This document shows positions 1 through 5,917 of a DNA stretch of 10,937 nucleotides, piece by piece (within the stretch, counting starts at the first letter, position 1; each line of letters opens with the position of its first letter). The stretch spans positions 1 to 10,937 of the forward strand of contig DASPJL010000013.1 in NCBI GenBank assembly GCA_035628645.1, given 5' to 3'. A program made the translations under genes and the position numbers. The notes below the pieces were generated by a model. The model made no database searches. It was not told the DNA's origin and saw only the letters and a program-made list of their open reading frames with translations. The stretch is from DASPJL01 sp035628645. Its GTDB lineage: Bacteria; Bacteroidota; Bacteroidia; Cytophagales; Cyclobacteriaceae.

Positions 1-57
1 CATCTCTTGCCATAATACCAGCAATGCAGATAAACTTAATACTCAAAAAAAAACATA

Positions 58-101
58 TTAAACAAAATCCATTTCTATCAATCCCTTTCCACCACTATAA
101 T
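58..101 (-). pseudogene. Out-of-frame 3' tail of the RAYT gene
   Basis: Read on the minus strand in the frame one base off the main ORF, this stretch continues the family tail as AIDYSGGKGLIEMDFV and then stops at 58-60. The length agrees exactly: 545 bases remain from 602 to 58, and 546 would be needed for 182 codons. This supports loss of a single base rather than a larger rearrangement. It could be a true mutation or a sequencing error. Confidence 0.6.
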
Positions 102-602
102 CTATAGCACTACTATTTTCCAATGATGTGCTTCCAATACAAAACCAGCTTCTACCGGATTATTATGAATGTAATTCATCTTTTGTTCTGTCACCTCCGG
201 GCTCCATAGCTCAATGGGTTTATTATGTTGTTGCCAGAATTGTCGCTTTTGAACGTTACTATTTTTACTGGCAGCTCTTTCAAAAAACCATAACATCCAT
301 TCCCTTCTGCTTTCCTGGATGTTTTCTTCTATGCATTTTACTGTTTTTTGGGAAGTGTAAGTTTTTAAATCACCTAAAATATCTCCCGGATTGTTTTCTT
401 TTGCCCAAAAGATTAAATGAACATGGCTTGGCATTATACACCAGCAATAAATCTCCATGCCTTTATTATCCCTGCAATATTTAAGACTTTCAACAATTAT
501 GTTGGAATAATTGTCTCTGACAAAAATATCTATCCAGTAAACCGTTGCAAAGCTTACAAAATATAAGCCTTCCTTATTTAGAAACTTATGTTTTCTGCTC
601 AC
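102..602 (-). CDS. REP-associated tyrosine transposase (RAYT, Y1/HUH family), frameshifted C-terminus
   Basis: This 166-residue protein belongs to the IS200-like Y1 HUH transposases in the REP-associated group. These are single-strand nucleases that cut and join at hairpin DNA through a tyrosine. Visible motifs are the HUH pair in MPSHVHLIFW (His60, Val61, His62) and the catalytic-tyrosine helix MNYIHNNPVEAG (Tyr144 by comparison with E. coli RAYT). Family members of this type normally continue with W-x-Y-S-S-A-x-D-Y. Here Trp161-Lys162 is followed by IVVL and a stop. Shifting one base restores YSSAIDYSGGKG and an end at position 58, so the ancestral gene was 58-602, 181 residues, with one base lost near 112-118. 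The catalytic residues lie before the break, so partial activity is possible. The ATG at 602 begins MSRKHKF, a normal N-terminus for the family. Confidence 0.88.
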   Translation of the reverse strand: MSRKHKFLNKEGLYFVSFATVYWIDIFVRDNYSNIIVESLKYCRDNKGMEIYCWCIMPSHVHLIFWAKENNPGDILGDLKTYTSQKTVKCIEENIQESRREWMLWFFERAASKNSNVQKRQFWQQHNKPIELWSPEVTEQKMNYIHNNPVEAGFVLEAHHWKIVVL

Positions 603-885
603 TTTAGCGATATATAAGCTTTTTTGTTTTTTATAAAAATTTGAGGTGGTAATAGTATTTGGCTAGATATTTTATTTTACGGGTCAGGCTTTGATAGAAG
701 AAATGGAGGTGGTGCATTTGCTGACTTTATCGAAAGAAATGGTGGTACGAGGCACAGCCTCTTATGCTCGGACTAGCAGGGGGGACATTCTGTTCTCGGT
801 TGTAAATTTTTATCTTTCCGATTCCATTATGAACACAGCTACCTCTTCAAGTGATGGGCTATACACACATTACTTCTGATCCTCT
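603..885. other. Intergenic region with a REP-like hairpin
   Basis: No credible gene is seen here. A short open frame on the plus strand (691-879) has no domain-like features. At 749-761 there is a perfect 5-bp stem with a 3-base loop (GAGGC aca GCCTC). The stretch also contains two similar phrases, AAATGGAGGTGGT near 700 and AAATGGTGGT near 737. Because a RAYT gene lies immediately to the left and its family acts on short palindromes, the hairpin is a candidate substrate. No second copy occurs in the window to prove it is a repeat. Confidence 0.35.
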
Positions 886-1851
886 TTACCTTTTAAAGTC
901 GGTAATAGTATTTCCATCATAACGATACACTCCATCAGATGCGCCAAACCATATACTTCCATCTTTAGCTTCTAAAATCCCAAAAAGGTTGAGCGATTGC
1001 GCTATTTCAGTTACAGTAGGCTTTTTATCAGATAATGACTTTTCATCATAGCGGGAAAATGCAAACTTTCCGTGCTCATCATGACCACTCGTCCAGATGT
1101 TTCCTTTTTTATCTTCGTAGACATAATTAACAGGATTCTCGGTGAAATTGGTAAATGTGCTGCCATTATAGCGCCAAAGGCCTTTCCCGCCTCCAAGCCA
1201 GATATTGCCTTTTCTATCTTCGATGATTGACCAGACTTCCTCAAAAAAGTTATCGTTGTAGGTGAAAACGGCAAATGTTTTTCCATCATAAATGTAGGTG
1301 TAGCCCCTTGTGCCAAACCATAACTTCCCTGTTTTGTCTTCCATAATAGCATTAACATTTCCTCCTTTCGTTGTAAAATTTCGAAATTTTTTTCCATCGT
1401 AGCGGCTTACACCTCCATCAGTACCGAACCAAATATTGCCGGTTTTGTCTTCATAAATAGTAGAAACCAGATTACTGGCAAGCCCTTGCTTTGTTGTAAA
1501 ATGTTGAAAGGATTTCCCATCGTAGTAGTAAACACCTGAGTTATATGTACCGAACCAAAAATTTCCTTTTCTATCTTCTAAAAGAGAAAAATAGCGGCCT
1601 GCACTCAGTTTACCGGTGATATTGGTAAAAGATTTTCCATCGTACCGAATAATGCCTTCATTTGAAGCAAGCCACATATTGCCTTTCCTATCTTGCCTGA
1701 TGATACGAACTGATGTGCTTGGCCCGTGGGTGGTGATCACCTCTTTGGGTACGGGCTTGATAGTATCCGGTGGTAGATTAGTTTTGTTTTGCCCTTTACA
1801 CAAAGTGTAAGAAACAAACATCAATAAAGCATATACGGGTAGGTGTTTCAT
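886..1851 (-). CDS. Secreted seven-bladed Reg_prop (two-component regulator propeller) protein
   Basis: The 321-residue protein starts MKHLPVYALLMF with a Sec signal peptide ending around Cys18-Lys-Gly-Gln21. The open frame extends to 1974, but that extension has no signal-like N-terminus and runs into a repeat, so the ATG at 1851 is preferred. From about residue 48 there are seven repeats of the Reg_prop pattern D-x-x-G-x-x-W-x-G...G-V-x-R-Y-D-G-x-x-F, for example DKTGNIWFGTDGGVSRYDG. The sixth is degenerate. Seven units would close one beta-propeller. In the best-known members this propeller is the periplasmic sensor of hybrid histidine kinases. Here it stands alone, with no transmembrane, kinase or DNA-binding part, so it is probably a periplasmic or surface binding protein of unknown ligand. 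Junction repeat copy 1 lies about 120 bp upstream. Confidence 0.85.
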   Translation of the reverse strand: MKHLPVYALLMFVSYTLCKGQNKTNLPPDTIKPVPKEVITTHGPSTSVRIIRQDRKGNMWLASNEGIIRYDGKSFTNITGKLSAGRYFSLLEDRKGNFWFGTYNSGVYYYDGKSFQHFTTKQGLASNLVSTIYEDKTGNIWFGTDGGVSRYDGKKFRNFTTKGGNVNAIMEDKTGKLWFGTRGYTYIYDGKTFAVFTYNDNFFEEVWSIIEDRKGNIWLGGGKGLWRYNGSTFTNFTENPVNYVYEDKKGNIWTSGHDEHGKFAFSRYDEKSLSDKKPTVTEIAQSLNLFGILEAKDGSIWFGASDGVYRYDGNTITDFKR

Positions 1852-1971
1852 TATTTTGTCTTTTTTATTACCGCTAACTTGTTCATATCCACACCAAGTG
1901 CGAATATATTTCATATAATTGCTCCCAATATACATTTTTTTAAATCCAAAAACCCAGCCCCCCTTCCCTCC

Positions 1972-2090
1972 CATTTATATATCCATAAGGTTTATTCCCT
2001 CCTCGTCGTCAATCTAAAAAAATAACAACCTAATTCCGAACATTTATTTTAAAAGCAGGGATTTATAAACGGTTGTGATCCAAGCCTACA
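1972..2090. repeat. Junction repeat, copy 1
   Basis: This is the first of four related sequences between minus-strand genes. It opens with CATTTATATATCCATAAGG, shared with copy 4. It continues with GTCAATCTAAAAAAATAAC, AACCTAATTCCGAACATTT, then TTAAAAGCAGGG and TTTATAAACG. It has the short form of the TTTATTTT segment, like copy 3. ACAACC (2025-2030) and GGTTGT (2071-2076) could pair in this copy, but the pairing is not kept in the other copies. It lies between the 3' end of the gene at 2149-2474 and the start of the Reg_prop gene. Confidence 0.75.
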
Positions 2091-2125
2091 CAGTTTCTCA
2101 GGGGAAATTCTTATTATCAGAAGGA

Positions 2126-2150
2126 ATTTCCTGCGGAAAGGATGAATTTC
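2126..2150. repeat. Single GGAA-dyad unit beside junction repeat copy 1
   Basis: TTTCCTGCGGAAA at 2128-2140 is a 5-3-5 inverted repeat, followed by GGATGAATTTC. It matches the TTTCTnnnGGAAA unit that forms the array at 4358-4577. It sits at the same side of junction repeat copy 1 as the array does of copy 4. Confidence 0.45.
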
Positions 2151-2474
2151 ATAAAAGGTAAACAAGGAGTTTATACATTAAGATCGGAACCACAAAAGTC
2201 AAAAGAAGGCTTACAAACCAAATTTTTCTATAATTATTGGCGGTCTTTCTTATTGAAATTAGAAACGGATCTTGTGTTTCAGGTAAGTTTACAGGAAAAA
2301 CAGTTTCAAACACTTTCCCAAACCTTGCTGTTGACTTTTCTGATCGGTGAAAAAGTCCACTTCCATATATGCTATTAATATACTTTGCTCTTTCCAACCA
2401 CATTAAAAATTGAAAAATAATTGTCACCACAAGAAATATTAAAAATAGTATCGTGCTGATTTCTCCGGTTTCAT
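2149..2474 (-). pseudogene. Small two-helix membrane protein, N-terminal frameshift in a T tract
   Basis: The uninterrupted frame (2149-2430) would have to start at a GTG inside a hydrophobic helix, which is unlikely. Thirteen bases from junction repeat copy 2 there is an ATG (2472-2474) reading MKPEKSARYYF and then a stop. Adding one T to the run of five T's (plus-strand A's 2441-2445) joins it to the main frame as MKPEKSARYYFLIFLVV. This gives a natural 108-residue protein with helices at about 10-26 and 84-107 and a basic linker containing GLFHRSEKS. No family was recognised. A five-versus-six T difference may be a mutation, a phase-variable switch or a read error. The gene lies between junction repeat copies 2 and 1. 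Confidence 0.55.
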
Positions 2475-2486
2475 GTCTTACTCTGT

Positions 2487-2583
2487 TCTCTCGCCGTCAA
2501 TCTAAAAAATTAATGACCTTAATCCGAATATTTATTTTATTTATTTTGAAAAGCAGGGGTTTATAAACGTTGTCGTCCAAACC
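2487..2583. repeat. Junction repeat, copy 2
   Basis: This copy reads TCTCGCCGTCAATCTAAAAAA, then CCTTAATCCGAATATTTATT, TTATTTATTTTGAAAAGCAG and GGGTTTATAAACGTTGTCG. It has the long TTTATTTTATTTATTTT form shared with copy 4. It includes the perfect palindrome GTTTATAAAC. It ends 13 bp from the ATG of the membrane-protein gene at 2474 and lies downstream of the 35-residue peptide gene. Confidence 0.8.
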
Positions 2584-2607
2584 CACGGTGCTTAACAATA
2601 AAAATCG

Positions 2608-2630
2608 AATCTGCCGGAAGGAATTGGTTT
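2608..2630. repeat. Single GGAA-dyad unit beside junction repeat copy 2
   Basis: AATCTGCCGGAAGGAATTGG resembles one unit of the tandem array at 4358-4577 (TTTCTGCCGGAA form). It lies about 25 bp from junction repeat copy 2, on the same side as in copies 1 and 4. It is a single, imperfect unit. Confidence 0.35.
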
Positions 2631-2676
2631 GGGGTTAGAAAAGAATAATTCTGCAAATAATTGTAGGGGCTTTTAT

Positions 2677-2784
2677 TTAATCCACTCCTACATATTTAGC
2701 AATCAAAACAACCAACACAAGCAATAGAGAAAGAAATAAAAGCAGTCTAAAAAATATATTTCCTTTTAACTTTTTTCTATCCAT
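2677..2784 (-). CDS. Putative 35-residue single-helix membrane peptide
   Basis: An ATG at 2782-2784 starts MDRKKLKGNIFFRLLLFLS, followed by a hydrophobic run to about residue 29 and a short tail ending KYVGVD before TAA. The positive N-terminus and one helix suggest an inner-membrane micropeptide with the N-terminus inside. No family was recognised, and the gene is too short for statistical support. Its placement favours it: it fills the gap between junction repeats 3 and 2 just as larger genes fill the other gaps, and it starts about 46 bp from copy 3. There is no obvious Shine-Dalgarno site, as is usual in Bacteroidota. Confidence 0.45.
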   Translation of the reverse strand: MDRKKLKGNIFFRLLLFLSLLLVLVVLIAKYVGVD

Positions 2785-2830
2785 TTAAAATTTTTCCCTT
2801 AGATAAAAATAATATACCACAAATTTTATA

Positions 2831-2900
2831 TCCCTCTCGCCGTCATTCTAAAAAAATAACAACCTATTCCGAATATTTATTTTAAAAAGCAGGGGTTTTG
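2831..2900. repeat. Junction repeat, copy 3
   Basis: This is the shortest copy: CCCTCTCGCCGTCATTCTAA, AAAAATAACAACCTATTCCG, AATATTTATTTTAAAAAGCA, then GGGGTTTTGTAAG. It lacks the extra TTTATTTT segment, and its right end has diverged (TTTTGTAAG in place of TTTATAAACG). It lies between the 3' end of the Sel1-like gene and the micropeptide gene. Confidence 0.78.
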
Positions 2901-2972
2901 TAAGTTCCGCTGCTAACGCAAGCAAGGGGTTATTATCAAGACCCGCTTTTGGAAATAAGTGTTTATGCAAGT

Positions 2973-4082
2973 TTATTGTTTTGCACTCTCATAATATTTG
3001 TAAACCATTGCAATTAAGTTCCACCGGTTATTCTCAAATTTGAAAAAACCAAATTCTAATTGTGCGTAATTAGACCTATATCTTTTCTGATCTAAATAGA
3101 GAGCAATAGTGTTGTTACGAATAAAAATAGGTTTAGAAAAAGTATAAATTATTGAACACATGTTTTTCGCTTTTTCTGTTGGCAGGTTTTCAGTGATATC
3201 AAAAGTCGCCTGAATATCTTTTCGTTCCAAACACTTGGAATAAGGAAACATATCTGCTGTCCACCTATGGCCTTTTAAACGATCAAGTTCCTTAATTAAA
3301 TAAACTTGTTCGTCTTTATTGATTTCAAAAGATTTTGAATTGCTTCCTCTATAGAGAAAATATACTTCAAACGACTTGTTCGCTTTAATTCTACTGATAG
3401 CTGAGTCAATAATATGTGCCTCTACTTCGGCTGTATAATACATAGTATCACATTCAAATTTTTCATGCTTCCATCGATAAACCCAATCAGAATAAGGATC
3501 TTCAATTAAGTTATATGTATTTTGCGGGATTTTGGCTTTTTCAGAGTTCTCTTTAATGGATTCAACTTGTTTATTAAGTCTGTAGAAAGACTCAAGATTG
3601 ATTTTCTCAAATTTCTTCTTTTTGTCTTTAAGTATTTCTTCTACCTCGCTCAATCTATTTTCATCTAAATAGCTTCGAATTAAATATCTTGTTGTTGTAG
3701 CATTGAAAATTGGATCATAAGCTCCAGCTATTTCAGCCCAAACTAACGATTGAATATTATTTTCTTCATTCTCCATTCCTTTTTCGAAGTAAAAGAAAGA
3801 AAGCAGCCCCATTGCCTTTGGATTGAATTTCTCAGCAGAACGCAATAAATATTTTTCGGCCAATGAATCGTTTTTTAGATTCGACTTAGGATTGAAATAA
3901 CAAAAACCAACTACGAATTCAGCCATTGAGTCACCTGATTCTGCAAACGGCTTCAATAGTTTAAAAGCTTCTGGATAGTCTCTGGAATCAAAGGCCTTTA
4001 TGCCTTTTTCGTAGTTATTGTCCTGTCCTAAGGCAAAAAAGGAAGCAAATAATAGTAAAAATGTAAAAGTATAATATCGCAT
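2973..4082 (-). CDS. Secreted Sel1/TPR-like repeat protein of unknown function
   Basis: This 369-residue protein starts MRYYTFTFLLLFASFFALGQ with a clear Sec signal peptide cleaved before Gln20. Residues about 24-100 form helical repeats of the Sel1/TPR kind: YEKGIKAFDSRDYPEAFKLL, then AESGDSMAEFVVGFCYF and AEKYLLRSAEKFNPKAMGLL. A lysine-rich helical linker follows near 150-185. The C-terminal half is probably beta-rich. Its FSKPIFIRNNTIALYL and FFKFENNRWNLIA pieces resemble a pattern seen in secreted Bacteroidota proteins, in which a modified strand pair ends with N-x-W-x-L-I. The likely location is the periplasm and the role is unknown. It is bracketed by junction repeats 3 (downstream) and 4 (upstream). 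A weak promoter is proposed at 4162-4192. Confidence 0.75.
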   Translation of the reverse strand: MRYYTFTFLLLFASFFALGQDNNYEKGIKAFDSRDYPEAFKLLKPFAESGDSMAEFVVGFCYFNPKSNLKNDSLAEKYLLRSAEKFNPKAMGLLSFFYFEKGMENEENNIQSLVWAEIAGAYDPIFNATTTRYLIRSYLDENRLSEVEEILKDKKKKFEKINLESFYRLNKQVESIKENSEKAKIPQNTYNLIEDPYSDWVYRWKHEKFECDTMYYTAEVEAHIIDSAISRIKANKSFEVYFLYRGSNSKSFEINKDEQVYLIKELDRLKGHRWTADMFPYSKCLERKDIQATFDITENLPTEKAKNMCSIIYTFSKPIFIRNNTIALYLDQKRYRSNYAQLEFGFFKFENNRWNLIAMVYKYYESAKQ

Positions 4083-4161
4083 CTATCTAATCTAATTTAC
4101 TCAGCCGATTTATCGTAGAATTCATCGCTACCCTTATTTCAGCATTATTGTAGCAGTAGTA

Positions 4162-4192
4162 AATATTTAAAAGTTTATAAGAAAAGCCCAAA
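4162..4192 (-). promoter_or_regulatory. Weak Bacteroidota-type promoter candidate
   Basis: On the minus strand TTTG (4189-4192) is followed after exactly 19 bases by TAAATATT (4162-4169). This matches TAnnTTTG at four of six fixed positions. The spacing fits the Bacteroidota -33/-7 arrangement and transcription would begin about 70 bases before the ATG at 4082. Such A+T-rich matches arise easily by chance. Confidence 0.22.
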
Positions 4193-4225
4193 AATCAGTA
4201 CCTGAGAAGCCCCTTTCACCCATCT

Positions 4226-4350
4226 CATTTATATATCCATAAGTTTTATTTCTCTCGGGGGTCAATCTAAAAAAATAACAACCTAAATCCGAACATTTAT
4301 TTTATTTATTTTGAAAAGCAGGGGTTTTATAAACGTTTTTCATCCAAAGT
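4226..4350. repeat. Junction repeat, copy 4
   Basis: This is the most complete copy. It starts CATTTATATATCCATAAG like copy 1, continues GTCAATCTAAAAAAATAAC, AACCTAAATCCGAACATTTA, has the long TTTATTTT form of copy 2, then GAAAAGCAGGGGTTTTATAAACG, written here as GAAAAGCAGGGG plus TTTTATAAACG. It combines features of copies 1 and 2, so all four appear to come from one ancestral element. The GGAA-dyad array begins about 8 bp to its right. Confidence 0.8.
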
Positions 4351-4357
4351 CTTCATA

Positions 4358-4577
4358 ATTCTGTTGGAAAATGATCATTTCTACCGGAATCGTTGACGTT
4401 TCTGGTGGAAAGAATAAATTTCTATCGGAAATGATGACGTTTCTGTTGGAAAAAATTAATTCCTATCGGAAGTGAGACCATTTTTGTTGGAAAAAATCAA
4501 TTTCTGTTGGAAGTGTAATCATTTCTGCCGGAAAAAAGCATTTTCTATCGGAAATAATGACGTTTCTATCGGGAAAC
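4358..4577. repeat. Tandem GGAA-dyad array, 41-bp period (eleven half-units)
   Basis: Eleven units of the form TTTCT-(n)3-GGAA, each an imperfect inverted repeat (TTTC / GAAA), run head to tail. The first G of each GG falls at 4366, 4386, 4407, 4427, 4448, 4468, 4489, 4509, 4530, 4550 and 4571. The steps are 20 and 21 in strict alternation, so the true period is 41 bp, repeated five times. The linkers tend to alternate between an AAATnAA type and a TGATGACG type. Unit sequences vary (CTGTT, CTACC, CTATC, CTGCC before GG) while spacing does not. That suggests constraint on spacing, as for a row of protein sites on one helix face, or simply duplication of a 41-bp unit. The 65-residue plus-strand frame across it is a by-product. 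Confidence 0.8.
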
Positions 4578-5147
4578 TTTCAAATTTTAAAAACAAAAGC
4601 GGATTTCTTAACAGGCTTTTTGTTCTTCGCCCAGGAAACATTTACAGTCTTCTTATTCAAAAAGCTTAAAAAAACGTTTGCAAACTCGCTCATGACTGAG
4701 CGGATACAAAAAAATTTATGGCTGAAGCCTGCATGAAATAAGGAAAGTGAAAATATTTATAGAAAAAACTTAAAATTTACTTGACATAATTATATTTTTT
4801 TATTTATTTCAAACCGTTAAACAGTTGATCCCTTTGCTAGTGAAGCAAATACGATTTTTTTATTTTGCTTTTTTAAACTGTTCGAATAAAATTTTTTGAG
4901 TTATTTTTTATAAAAGGTCAGCGCGCTATTGAATCGCCTTCTTTAAATGTCAATCCAAAAAGTTTATCCGAAGCAGGTAATAACATAAAACTCTCCGCAG
5001 CAATTCTCTTAGAGTGTTTAGGTGTTTTTTGAATTTTTATTATACTTAATTTTTATGAGATCCACGGGCTGAAGATGCCCCGGCGATTGCTTGACAAAAC
5101 CATTATAAACGACTTTTATCAATAGGTGGCTGATTCGGGATTGTATC
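4578..5147. other. A+T-rich intergenic region, possible coding remnants
   Basis: No convincing gene is seen. Near 4785-4915 the DNA is extremely A+T-rich, with a small hairpin (TTTGC 4833-4837 / GCAAA 4845-4849) followed shortly by seven T's, a weak terminator candidate on the plus strand. AACAGTT near 4820 and AACTGTT near 4877 form an inverted pair. On the minus strand 4918-5040 reads protein-like for about 40 codons (…RIAAESFMLLPASDKLFGLT…, ending DSIAR at 4918). An adjoining frame at 5018-5149 gives a 43-residue MIQSRISHLLIKVV… reading. The two may be pieces of one decayed gene, but no family was recognised. Confidence 0.3.
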
Positions 5148-5218
5148 ATGGCTGCTGCATTTACTCAATCAGGCCACAGTTATTGCGCTCCCGCGGGATC
5201 AGGAGCGGCAACAGCCAT
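5148..5218 (+). promoter_or_regulatory. Leader with two mutually exclusive hairpins upstream of the FN3 gene
   Basis: ATGGCTGCTGC (5148-5158) can pair with GCAACAGCCAT (5208-5218), 10 of 11 positions. An inner stem pairs TTGCGCTCC (5183-5191) with GGAGCGGCAA (5202-5211) with one bulge. The two share bases 5208-5211 and so compete at their edges. They lie about 65 bases before the ATG at 5284, in a patch with much higher G+C than its surroundings. An attenuator-like role is possible, but no T tract follows and no known riboswitch was recognised. Confidence 0.35.
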
Positions 5219-5283
5219 CGGCCAGGAATTGCCCCTAAACCCCTGAAACAAACAAAGACCAATTTCACAAAATTTAAAAAATT

Positions 5284-5898
5284 ATGAAGAGAAAAATCTC
5301 AAGAGGGTACCGTAAACTGAACAACGGGCACCTTGTAACCTTTACCGGTCACGTAAGTGCATCTATGACGGGAAATGTAAACTTTCCCACGCCGGTTCCT
5401 TCCCTTGCAGTCTTCGATGCTGCGCTGGAAGCGTACAGCACGGCGTGTACTAATTATCAGCGGGGAAACATCCTCACCACTACTGTCCGTGACGAGACGC
5501 GAAGGGTCTTGCTTGAAAACATGGACCTGTTGGCAAACTATGTAGAGCTGACGGTGGAATTTAAGGAAACGCTCCTTGTAACGAGTGGCTTTGACCTGGT
5601 AAAGGAACCTTCTAAGCGGCCGATTCCGTCCATTCCGGTGATACTGGAAATAGCGGACGGCGTAAAAAGCGGGCAGATCAAGTTAAGGGTGGATTCGGAT
5701 GCGCATGTCCGCAATTTTACCACGTTGTATAAGGTGACCGGTAGCGAAGTGCAGCCGCAATATAAATTTGCGGACACCCGGCGCACGATCACCATCGACG
5801 GATTAACTGCAGGACAATACTACAGCTTCCAGGTATCGGCAGCTAATGCAGCAGGCGAAAGCGGCTGGTCAGCGGAGCAGTCGTTTTTGGTGCGCTGA
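5284..5898 (+). CDS. Fibronectin type III domain protein, cytoplasmic-type N-terminus
   Basis: This 204-residue protein has two parts. Residues about 25-105 are helical, with MTGNVNFPTPVPSL and DETRRVLLENMDLLANYVEL. Residues about 113-204 form one FN3 domain, recognised by ITIDGLTAGQYYSFQVSAAN and AAGESGWSAEQSF, the usual L-x-x-G-x-x-Y...V-x-A-x-N-x-x-G-x-S-x-x-S strand pattern. The helical part followed by FN3 matches a recurrent Bacteroidota protein type of unknown function, often multi-copy. There is no signal peptide. The start MKRKISRGYRK is the first ATG in frame. It is the only plus-strand gene here and is G+C-richer: 32 of 60 bases at 5401-5460, against 16 of 60 at 3301-3360 in the Sel1-like gene. 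This suggests a different origin or stronger codon selection. Confidence 0.8.
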   Translation: MKRKISRGYRKLNNGHLVTFTGHVSASMTGNVNFPTPVPSLAVFDAALEAYSTACTNYQRGNILTTTVRDETRRVLLENMDLLANYVELTVEFKETLLVTSGFDLVKEPSKRPIPSIPVILEIADGVKSGQIKLRVDSDAHVRNFTTLYKVTGSEVQPQYKFADTRRTITIDGLTAGQYYSFQVSAANAAGESGWSAEQSFLVR

Positions 5899-5917
5899 TG
5901 GGCCAATGATTATTTTA

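Noticed and set aside
1..57. Start codon at the window edge on the minus strand (CAT at 1-3)
   Set aside because: Only the ATG itself is inside the window, so no gene can be supported.
128..484. 118-residue plus-strand protein
   Set aside because: It is wholly antisense to the transposase gene, whose HUH motifs are clear.
691..879. 62-residue plus-strand protein
   Set aside because: It includes the perfect hairpin at 749-761, has no recognisable features and lies between two minus-strand genes.
1972..4350. Junction repeats as integron attC sites
   Set aside because: Complementary RYYYAAC / GTTRRRY ends are not kept in the copies; the ACAACC / GGTTGT pairing seen in copy 1 fails in copies 2, 3 and 4. 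No integron integrase is in the window.
4358..4577. CRISPR array
   Set aside because: The repeat unit is only about 12-13 bp and degenerate, the linkers are 7-9 bp and themselves similar, and no cas gene is present.
4472..4669. 65-residue plus-strand protein
   Set aside because: Most of it is translated tandem repeat; there are no domain features and no plausible context.
4949..4976. Fifth, degenerate junction repeat (GTCAATCC…CCGAAGCAGG)
   Set aside because: Only short phrases match, with the middle missing; it also falls in a minus-strand protein-like reading, so chance is likely.
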